Assembly (NCBI GenBank): GCA_002371345.1
Contig: DFHY01000072.1
Location: forward strand, 1-28,497
From: Lachnospiraceae bacterium UBA3711
GTDB taxonomy: Bacteria > Bacillota > Clostridia > Lachnospirales > Lachnospiraceae
Direction: 5' to 3'
DNA length: 28,497 nt
Shown: positions 14,956-21,004 of the stretch, piece by piece
Numbering within the stretch: the first letter of the stretch is position 1
How the letters are laid out: the number at the start of each line of letters is the position of its first letter
The notes under the pieces: generated by a model
Database searches by the model: none
Told to the model about the DNA's origin: nothing
The model's input: only the letters and a program-made list of their open reading frames with translations
Position numbers and translations under genes: made by a program

Positions 14956-15840
14956 ATGGTAGAACCGATGTATGCAATGGGCAAGGCAGTCAGGCTTTCA
15001 AGAATGGTCAACCCGGTCAGCAACAAGATGATGGCGATCACGGTTGATCATGCCACATCCCGCGGAATCGCGCCGATGACCGGCATCCAGGATATCCAGG
15101 GCGCTATCGATAAGATCGTGGCCGGCGTTCCAGACGCGATGACCATGACCGGCGGCATTCAGAAGCGCTGCTGGGGACCTCATGTGGGATCAGGAATCGC
15201 TGTGCTGCATAAGATCTCAAACTATGCGCCGACATCTCCGACAAATGACTGTGTGTTCGGATCTGTTGACGCGGCTGTCCGCATGGGCGCCGACGCTGTA
15301 TCCATGGGCTGCATGACGCTAGGCGATTATCAGAACGAGCAGTTCGAGCGTATCGGAAGAGCCAGCGAGTACTGCGATAAGATCGGCATGCCGCTGATCG
15401 GACATGTATACCCGAAGGGCGAGAGCGTTCCCGCCGACAAGAGGGCAGCGTGGGAGAACATCGCGTACTGCGTGAGAAGTGCCTGCGAGCTTGGCATGGA
15501 TGTCGTTAAGACCACCTATACAGGCGATCCCGAGAGCATGGCCAAGGCTATCTCCTGCGTACCGTCATCCTTCCGCGTAGTTATCCAGGGCGGAGATACC
15601 CCGAAGGGGCTTGAGGGCGATGCTCTGCTTGACTACTACATGCAGATGACCCGTGACGCTCTTGATGCCGGATGCGGCGGAGTCACGATGGGCCGCTGGG
15701 TATGGGACAATGATGATGTGACCGCTCTGGTGATTGCGCTGCGCCGCCTGATCCACAAGTGTTACAGTGCTAAGGAATGCATGGAGCTGTACAAGACTGT
15801 CAAGAACGATAAGAACTACGAGGATTACAGAGTTCTGTAA
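14956..15840 (+). CDS. Class I (Schiff-base) aldolase, DhnA/LsrF/DeoC-LacD family
   Basis: The product is a 294-residue TIM-barrel lyase. Motifs are AITVDHATSRGIAP (28-40), GVPDAMTMTGGIQKR, GADAVSMGC, IGHVYPKGE and the Schiff-base strand MDVVKTTYTGD with Lys185. GCGGVTMGRWVWDNDDV near the C-terminus is the phosphate-binding turn. This family includes class I fructose-bisphosphate aldolase, LsrF and sulfofructose-phosphate aldolase. Next to an FGGY kinase, cleavage of a ketose phosphate to a C3 unit plus an aldehyde is the simplest reading. The tryptophans and cysteines around the active site (KRCWGPH) depart from the fructose-bisphosphate enzymes I know, so a different substrate is likely. 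The start follows AAAGGAAG by about seven bases. A 13-base-pair hairpin follows the stop. Confidence 0.85.
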   Translation: MVEPMYAMGKAVRLSRMVNPVSNKMMAITVDHATSRGIAPMTGIQDIQGAIDKIVAGVPDAMTMTGGIQKRCWGPHVGSGIAVLHKISNYAPTSPTNDCVFGSVDAAVRMGADAVSMGCMTLGDYQNEQFERIGRASEYCDKIGMPLIGHVYPKGESVPADKRAAWENIAYCVRSACELGMDVVKTTYTGDPESMAKAISCVPSSFRVVIQGGDTPKGLEGDALLDYYMQMTRDALDAGCGGVTMGRWVWDNDDVTALVIALRRLIHKCYSAKECMELYKTVKNDKNYEDYRVL

Positions 15841-15853
15841 GCCCCTCTCTCCG

Positions 15854-15884
15854 GATTCAGCATCCCCTTGCGGGATGCTGAATC
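15854..15884 (+). terminator. Terminator of the dehydrogenase-aldolase operon
   Basis: GATTCAGCATCCC (15854-15866) pairs perfectly with GGGATGCTGAATC (15872-15884) around a five-base loop. A weak AT-rich tail (TATTGATATATAAT) follows, 13 bases after the aldolase stop. The stem is strong, though the T-run is poor. Confidence 0.7.
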
Positions 15885-15908
15885 TATTGATATATAATAC
15901 CGGCTCCT

Positions 15909-16027
15909 GCTGTCAAAAAACGATGGACAAATGAAAGAATATAAGTAAACTGGATTATGAATGGCAACATTGTTAAATAATTGCTATTCTATCTTGTTTT
16001 TGACAGCTTTGTTGTTGCGTACATGGT
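15909..16027 (+). promoter_or_regulatory. rpiR upstream region with long inverted repeat and probable promoter
   Basis: GCTGTCAAAAAAC (15909-15921) and GTTTTTGACAGC (15996-16007) are inverted copies differing by one A, 74 bases apart. The right arm contains a perfect -35 TTGACA (16000-16005). The best -10 is CATGGT (16022-16027), echoing TATGGT of the two other operon promoters, with a 16-base spacer. The left arm resembles TGTCAAAAACCGATTG at 2597-2612 in the gntR promoter. Paired arms of this kind could bind a dimeric autoregulator with looping. Confidence 0.45.
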
Positions 16028-16047
16028 AGGTGAGTCGGAGAGAATAT

Positions 16048-16893
16048 ATGAATACGGAATTGAGCTATGAGGAGAGGGCGGCGCAGGTTAAGCTGACCAA
16101 GCGTGAGCAGAAGATTGTAGACTTTATCAAGCAGAACGGCGATTCTTTTCTGAATGAGACAATTACTGAGTTTTCAGAGAAGGCAGGCGTCAGCGACGCC
16201 ACTATGGTGAGGTTCTGCAAGCATCTGGGGTACAAGGGATATCAGGACTTCAAGGTCAACTGTGCCAGGCAGATGCTGCCGAAGGAGACCCAGATCAGCC
16301 CGGGGCTGGATCAGGGGGACGATTCGTCGGTGATATGCAGCAAGGTGTTCAACAGTGAGATGTCGGTGCTGAGCAGAACGTTGCTTGAGATAGATATCAA
16401 GGTGCTCGAACAGATCGCCGATAAGCTGAAAAACGCCGGGAGGATCGCGCTGTTCGGAACGGGCGGCAGCTTGAACGTCGCGAAGGACGCTCTGCATAAG
16501 TTTATGAAGATCGGCCTCATGGTGTATGTCTATGAGGATATTGATCTTCAGCATATGGCCGCGTCGCTGCTTCGCGACGGGGATGTCGCGGTTGTCATTT
16601 CCCATTCAGGGAGCAACGTGAGTTCTCTTCGCTGCCTGGAGCTTGCCAAGGAGGGCGGCGCATTTACAGTAGCCCTGACAGGGCTGGGGAAGAATCCTAT
16701 CTCCAGGGCGGCGGACCTGACAGTGCATATAGCTTCGGAGAAGACCATATATCAGTCGGAGAGTGTCAGCACGCGCATAGCGCAGCTGGCGGTTTTGGAT
16801 GCGCTTGTCGGAATCGCGGCCTTCGAAGACTATGACAATTCTTATGAGGCGGCCATGGCCACGCGCAGAGCGACGTCGCACAGGAAGTTCTGA
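16048..16893 (+). CDS. RpiR/MurR family transcriptional regulator (HTH + SIS)
   Basis: This 281-residue regulator has the two domains of the RpiR family. An N-terminal HTH_6 helix-turn-helix (about 1-77) carries LTKREQKIVDFI and TEFSEKAGVSDATMVRFCKHLGYKGYQDFK. A C-terminal SIS sugar-phosphate-binding domain (about 105-260) carries IALFGTGGSLNVAKDALHKF, VYEDIDLQHMAASLLRDGDVAVVISHSGSN and VALTGLGKNPISRAADLTVH. It should sense a phosphorylated sugar and regulate this locus. ATG 16048 follows GGAG by seven bases; the longer GTG reading at 16030 has no site. It precedes the glycerate dehydrogenase gene by 34 bases and is probably co-transcribed with it. It is the best candidate, by location only, to bind the repeats at 5925 and 13705. 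Confidence 0.92.
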   Translation: MNTELSYEERAAQVKLTKREQKIVDFIKQNGDSFLNETITEFSEKAGVSDATMVRFCKHLGYKGYQDFKVNCARQMLPKETQISPGLDQGDDSSVICSKVFNSEMSVLSRTLLEIDIKVLEQIADKLKNAGRIALFGTGGSLNVAKDALHKFMKIGLMVYVYEDIDLQHMAASLLRDGDVAVVISHSGSNVSSLRCLELAKEGGAFTVALTGLGKNPISRAADLTVHIASEKTIYQSESVSTRIAQLAVLDALVGIAAFEDYDNSYEAAMATRRATSHRKF

Positions 16894-16927
16894 GCCTCAG
16901 GCCGCATGAGAAGAAAGGAGTATTGCT

Positions 16928-17893
16928 TTGAAGATTGTAGTACTTGACGGATATACGGAGAATCCGGGAGATATCTCCTGGAAGGCGCTGGAGGATCTCG
17001 GAGAGCTGACCGTATATGACCGCACAGCTTTTGAGGAGTCGGATCTTATCGCGGAGCGCATCGGTGACGCGCAGGTTGCGGTGACCAACAAGACGCCGGT
17101 CAGCAGGGCAACCCTTGAAAAATGTCCGGAACTGAAGGCGATTGCGGTCCTGGCGACCGGCTACAATGTGGTCGATGTGGAAGCGGCGAAGGAGAGAGGC
17201 ATCCCGGTCATGAACGTGCCGGTATACGGTACGGACAACGTGAGCCAGTACGCGGTAAGCCTGCTCATGGAGGTATGCTCTCACATCGGTGAGCACAGCC
17301 GCAGCGTATACGCCGGGGAGTGGACATCAAATATAGACTGGTGCTACTGGAAATATCCGATGATTGAGGTCTCCGGGAAGACTGCCGGCATCATCGGCCT
17401 GGGACGGATCGGCACAGATACGGCAAAGATCCTGAATGCGATGAAGGTTCACGTTCTTGCGTATGACGCGAGACAGAGTGACGCGGGAAGAGAAGTGGCT
17501 GAGTATGTTGAGCTTGATGAACTCTTCGAGAAGTCTGATTTCATATTCCTTCACTGCCCTCTGTTTCCGGCCACGCAGGGTATTATCAACAAGGATAATA
17601 TCGCTAAGATGAAGGACGGAGTGATCCTGATCAACAACAGCCGCGGGCCTTTAGTGGTGGAGCAGGATCTTGCCGACGCGCTTGAGAGCGGGAAGGTCGC
17701 GGCGGCGGCGGTTGACGTGGTCTCGACTGAGCCGATCACAGCGGACAATGTTCTGCTCAAGGCGAAGAACTGCATCATAACTCCGCATATATCATGGGCG
17801 ACAAAGGAAGCCAGAGAGCGTATCATGCAGACGACGGCAGATAATATTGCTGCGTTCGCCAAGGGCGCGCCTGTCAACGTAGTCAATCCGTAA
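16928..17893 (+). CDS. hprA: D-glycerate dehydrogenase / hydroxypyruvate reductase (D-2-hydroxyacid dehydrogenase family)
   Basis: It interconverts hydroxypyruvate (or glyoxylate) and D-glycerate (or glycolate) with NAD(P)H. The 321-residue product has the NAD-binding GLGRIG (147-152) and Asp170 at the end of the second strand, indicating NADH. The catalytic trio is Arg239 (NNSRGPLV), Glu268 (STEPI) and His287 (TPHISWA). The opening KIVVLDGYTENPGDISW is typical of clostridial glycerate dehydrogenases. Translation starts at TTG 16928, seven bases after AAAGGAG (16914-16920); the next in-frame ATG is deep in the protein. It lies between rpiR and the glycerate kinase gene, 12 bases before the latter. 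Hydroxypyruvate to glycerate to 2-phosphoglycerate is thus encoded by adjacent genes. Confidence 0.88.
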   Translation: MKIVVLDGYTENPGDISWKALEDLGELTVYDRTAFEESDLIAERIGDAQVAVTNKTPVSRATLEKCPELKAIAVLATGYNVVDVEAAKERGIPVMNVPVYGTDNVSQYAVSLLMEVCSHIGEHSRSVYAGEWTSNIDWCYWKYPMIEVSGKTAGIIGLGRIGTDTAKILNAMKVHVLAYDARQSDAGREVAEYVELDELFEKSDFIFLHCPLFPATQGIINKDNIAKMKDGVILINNSRGPLVVEQDLADALESGKVAAAAVDVVSTEPITADNVLLKAKNCIITPHISWATKEARERIMQTTADNIAAFAKGAPVNVVNP

Positions 17894-17905
17894 AGGAGTC
17901 GGAAG

Positions 17906-19147
17906 ATGAATGAGCAGCTGAGAGAGGTTGCGGATGAGATCGTCCGCGCGAGCATTCAGGCGGTCCTTCCCGACAAGGCTGTGGCCAGGGCGCTGAAGGA
18001 CTTCAGCGGCAGAGGCGGGAAGACTGTGCTGGTCGCCGCCGGCAAGGCGGCGTGGCAGATGGCTCACGCGGCCGTTGATTCGCTTGGGCGGGTAGACGAC
18101 GGCATCGTTATTACAAAGTATGATCATGTTGCCGGAGATATCCCCGGTGTCAGATGCTGTGAGGCCGGACATCCGGTGCCGGATGAGAACAGCTTTGCCG
18201 CGACCGGGAAAGCCCTTGAACTTGTGCGTTCCCTGACTGAGGAAGATACTGTCCTGTTTCTGCTGTCGGGAGGAGGCAGCGCTCTGTTTGAGCAGCCGCT
18301 TGTGTCAGGCGAGGAGCTGCAGGATATTACGAGACAGCTGCTTGCCTGTGGGGCTGATATCGTTGAGATGAACACGATCCGCAAGCGCCTGAGCGCTGTC
18401 AAGGGAGGAAGGTTCGCGAAGGAGTGCGCTCCGGCGTCTGTGTTCGCCATAGTGCTCAGCGATATCCTTGGAGATCCGCTTGACATGATCGCGAGCGGAC
18501 CCGCATGTCCGGATTCCAGCACATGCCGGGATGCGCTTGCTGTAGTTAAAAAGTATGGGCTGAAGCTCTCGGACAGGGTTATGGAGCTTCTGAATGAAGA
18601 GACTCCAAAGAGCCTTGACAATGTAACTACGAAGATCACGGGAAGTGTCCGCGAGCTGTGCGCCGCGGCCGGCGCAAAGTGCAGGGAGCTCGGATATGAG
18701 CCGGTGCTTCTTACCGACCGCCTGAGCTGCGAGGCGCGGGAGGCGGGCAGCTTCCTCGGCAGCATCCTCCGCACACAGGCCGGGAACGGCATACATAATA
18801 CAGCGTGGATAGCAGGCGGAGAATGCGTAGTTCACCTGACGGGCAAGGGGCTTGGAGGCAGGAACCAGGAGCTTGCGCTCGCGGCAGCGCCGGCGATAGC
18901 CGGTCTCAGAAACGCGGCCGTCTTCTCTGTCGGCAGCGACGGAACCGACGGGCCGACAGACGCCGCGGGAGGCTATGCTGACGGTGATACACTTAAGGCT
19001 CTTGCGGACAAAGGGCTGGCCGTCAGTGATGTTCTTCAGGACAATGACGCTTATCACGCACTTAAAAAGGCTGGAGGGCTGATAATGACAGGGCCGACCG
19101 GAACGAATGTCAATGATGTGGCAATAGCGCTGCTTGGGGAAGGCTGA
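17906..19147 (+). CDS. Glycerate 2-kinase, type 2 (GCK/MOFRL family)
   Basis: It phosphorylates D-glycerate with ATP, in this family giving 2-phosphoglycerate, which enters lower glycolysis. The 413-residue protein has the N-terminal DUF4147/GCK domain, with VAAGKAAWQMA near 34-47, CCEAGHPVPDENS, a glycine-rich LLSGGGSALFEQP near 115 and ASGPACPDSSTC. It ends with a C-terminal MOFRL domain: AGGECVVHLTGKGLGGRNQELALAAA, SVGSDGTDGPTDAAGG and GPTGTNVNDVAIAL. ATG 17906 follows AAAGGAG (17892-17898) by seven bases. It completes the pathway from the upstream hydroxypyruvate reductase and from GarR at 4794. The gene is commonly named garK, ttuD or gckA depending on the lineage, so no symbol is given. 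Confidence 0.93.
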   Translation: MNEQLREVADEIVRASIQAVLPDKAVARALKDFSGRGGKTVLVAAGKAAWQMAHAAVDSLGRVDDGIVITKYDHVAGDIPGVRCCEAGHPVPDENSFAATGKALELVRSLTEEDTVLFLLSGGGSALFEQPLVSGEELQDITRQLLACGADIVEMNTIRKRLSAVKGGRFAKECAPASVFAIVLSDILGDPLDMIASGPACPDSSTCRDALAVVKKYGLKLSDRVMELLNEETPKSLDNVTTKITGSVRELCAAAGAKCRELGYEPVLLTDRLSCEAREAGSFLGSILRTQAGNGIHNTAWIAGGECVVHLTGKGLGGRNQELALAAAPAIAGLRNAAVFSVGSDGTDGPTDAAGGYADGDTLKALADKGLAVSDVLQDNDAYHALKKAGGLIMTGPTGTNVNDVAIALLGEG

Positions 19148-19154
19148 TATTATG

Positions 19155-19190
19155 ATGATGTAAAGGCCAAAAGCCCTGAAGCCGGGGCAA
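19155..19190 (+). repeat. 36-base repeat, copy 2, with downstream hairpins
   Basis: This matches 4691-4726 at 34 of 36 positions, here entirely non-coding and 8 bases after the glycerate kinase stop. It is followed by GGCAAAC-TT-GTTTGCC (19185-19200) and GGGGT-GTTG-ACCCC (19212-19225). The stretch 19155-19230 could therefore fold as a multi-hairpin RNA. I do not recognise it as a known riboswitch class. Confidence 0.7.
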
Positions 19191-19253
19191 ACTTGTTTGC
19201 CGGAGACGAAAGGGGTGTTGACCCCAACGCCATTATGATTACAGCGTCAAAAG

Positions 19254-19290
19254 CTGCAGCCAGCGCCTTTCAGGCGCTGGCTGCAGTTTA
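19254..19290. terminator. Strong hairpin terminator between glycerate kinase and lipase genes
   Basis: CTGCAGCCAGCGCCT (19254-19268) and AGGCGCTGGCTGCAG (19272-19286) form a perfect 15-base-pair stem with a three-base loop. TTTA follows on the plus strand and TTTTGAC on the minus strand, so it may serve both converging genes. Its core is nearly identical to the hairpin at 23520-23550. Confidence 0.8.
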
Positions 19291-19379
19291 TTGCTGTTCA
19301 TTCTTTTTCTGCTTCTCAAAAGAAGGCTTTCTTCGAAGGCCGTGCACTATGCGTCCCTGACTGACACACTTTACATGGC

Positions 19380-20519
19380 TTACTCGGTTTGTCCGATATA
19401 GGAGTCAATGGCGTCATTCGGCAGTTCGGACAGAATCAGCGCTATATAGGTATAGGTCATATGAACGCGGAACAGGTCCTCATCTACCCGTGAATCTTCA
19501 GGAGAATCGGTGAGGTTAAAAATGTCATCGTCTGCCTGTGTTTTTTTGGAAGATTGGGTTAGGGTATATTCTTCTGACAGGAAATCGAAATCCTTGTCAT
19601 AATCTCTATGACGGAAGTACTTGTAGATACGCAGGAAACGCTGATACTGCTCCGGGTGGTTCTTCTGGATGTCGAGACGGTCATATATGATCTCAACTCC
19701 GGTTTTGTCCAGAGTCGGGCCGGTCGGTAACTGAGGTACGATATCTTCCGTGCTGTAGAAGGTGAACATCTTCATACCATCGCCGGTCAGGCCGTCACGA
19801 TAGTAATTTGGCGCTGCAAGGGTATAGCAGAAAATAGAATCACGATCTGCCAGATCCGTACTCATAATGCTGACCAGAGAGGCGTTGGCGGCACCATAGC
19901 TGTGTCCGGTAATAAACAGAGTAGTATTCTCCTTAGTGAGATTCTGCGAATAGATGTATTCACGAAGCTTGTACGAGGCCGCTAATCCTGCGTCATAAAA
20001 ACCGTCTACTAACTGGGACTTTACATCAGAAATAATATCCGCATCGGAAGAAGTGCCGCGATACACAGCTGCCACGACATACTTCCCGTGAACCGGCTTT
20101 TTGCTCCTGGCAAACATCACGGCAGCACAGGAGATATCCTCCTCCTCTTCGAAGTGATAATGGACGATATTTTCGAATCCGAGCTGGCTCAGGTTGCTTT
20201 CAGCCAGACTCCAGGCATTATCCCCTATAGTACACTCGATGTTTGTAGTAAGGATGAGAGCCATAACCGTCAGGTTGATGTTCGGTTCATCATTTGAATG
20301 TGCATAGTCCAGATCCGACCAGTTCCAGACTGTGCTGATCGGCTCCTTCATGAAGGTCATGCTGAGCCTGTTGTCTTTCCTCTTCCTGACCGGCTCCTTC
20401 TTCTTTTTTTCCTTCGCAGCTACCTCCTGTTCCCCGAATATACTCTGTAAAGAAGATAGTGGATCCATGGCTTCCTCCGGCGTCGGCATCGTGTAATCAA
20501 AAATATCGAAATCTTTCAC
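19380..20519 (-). CDS. Class 3 lipase-like alpha/beta hydrolase
   Basis: This is a cytosolic hydrolase of 379 residues with no signal peptide. A charged N-terminal segment (about 1-55, KEKKKKEPVRKRK) precedes a class 3 lipase core. The core has VVAAVYRGTSSDADIISDVKSQLVDGFYDAGL (oxyanion region, about 148-179), the nucleophile elbow TGHSYGA with Ser207, STEDIVPQLP with Asp259, and RVHMTYTYI with His353. Ser207-Asp259-His353 is a plausible complete triad. The start is moved inward from ATG 20618, which has no ribosome-binding site, to GTG 20519. There a textbook AGGAGG sits six bases upstream (minus-strand bases 20531-20526). It diverges from the adenylating-enzyme gene at 21005. The substrate (lipid, ester or polyester) is unknown. 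Confidence 0.82.
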   Translation of the reverse strand: MKDFDIFDYTMPTPEEAMDPLSSLQSIFGEQEVAAKEKKKKEPVRKRKDNRLSMTFMKEPISTVWNWSDLDYAHSNDEPNINLTVMALILTTNIECTIGDNAWSLAESNLSQLGFENIVHYHFEEEEDISCAAVMFARSKKPVHGKYVVAAVYRGTSSDADIISDVKSQLVDGFYDAGLAASYKLREYIYSQNLTKENTTLFITGHSYGAANASLVSIMSTDLADRDSIFCYTLAAPNYYRDGLTGDGMKMFTFYSTEDIVPQLPTGPTLDKTGVEIIYDRLDIQKNHPEQYQRFLRIYKYFRHRDYDKDFDFLSEEYTLTQSSKKTQADDDIFNLTDSPEDSRVDEDLFRVHMTYTYIALILSELPNDAIDSYIGQTE

Positions 20520-20687
20520 TTTCCCCCTCCTGTTCTTCCGCTGGTTAGTTGAAATCTTCTTTCCGGTTGCCCCGTATCTTACCTCTTGATGCTCAGAATA
20601 TGCATAATATGAATTCATCTTATCATGATGTCTTTATAAAGAAAAGAACATTCTATTTCGCGGCAGCGTGGTAATTTGTAACATTTC

Positions 20688-20896
20688 GTGTTACTATAGT
20701 GTGTGTTTTTAAACTGTCAAATCCGTCCGCGCGCGACTCAGCATATCGCGCGCGGTGCGCGAGGGTGCTGCTTGCCAGTGGCAAGCGTATAGCACCGACC
20801 GAGCCGGAAGGCGAGACCCTTGCGGACGCGGTGCGCGCGCGACTCAGCTTGCCGTCACGGATTATGACAGTTCCAGGGGGTGCTGAATAGTAACAC
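20688..20896. repeat. MITE-like imperfect palindrome between the divergent lipase and ligase genes
   Basis: Nested inverted repeats share one centre. The outer arms are GTGTTACTAT (20688-20697) and ATAGTAACAC (20887-20896). Next come AACTGTCAAATCCGT (20712-20726) and ACGGATTATGACAGTT (20857-20872), complementary except for one extra A, then GTCCGC (20725-20730) and GCGGAC (20822-20827). Inside is the hairpin GGTGCT..GCTTGCC-AGT-GGCAAGC..AGCACC (20764-20796). GCGCGCGACTCAGC also occurs twice as a direct repeat (20730-20743 and 20834-20847). The interior is markedly GC-rich while the flanks are AT-rich. There is no gene inside. This fits a non-autonomous mobile element or a large folded RNA. 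Confidence 0.65.
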
Positions 20897-21004
20897 ATTA
20901 CTAAAGAGTTCAAATATAGCGGATGCTATAGAAATATACACCATGATCTGCTTCAATAATCAGAATAATCAGTTTTTATGGCAAGGAGGAATCAAAGGAG
21001 ATTC

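Noticed and set aside
12023..15840. AI-2 (Lsr) processing system from the FGGY kinase plus LsrF-like aldolase
   Set aside because: The kinase motifs are xylulokinase-like rather than LsrK-like, there is no LsrG or LsrB/ACD importer, and the transporter is TRAP type.
4794..15840. Sulfoquinovose degradation (YihU-like reductase plus YihT-like aldolase)
   Set aside because: The reductase substrate loop matches GarR, and there is no sulfoquinovosidase, PfkB-type YihV kinase or sulfonate exporter.
20520..20618. 33-codon N-terminal extension of the lipase gene from ATG 20618
   Set aside because: No Shine-Dalgarno sequence precedes ATG 20618. A perfect AGGAGG sits six bases before GTG 20519. The extension is not excluded, only less likely.
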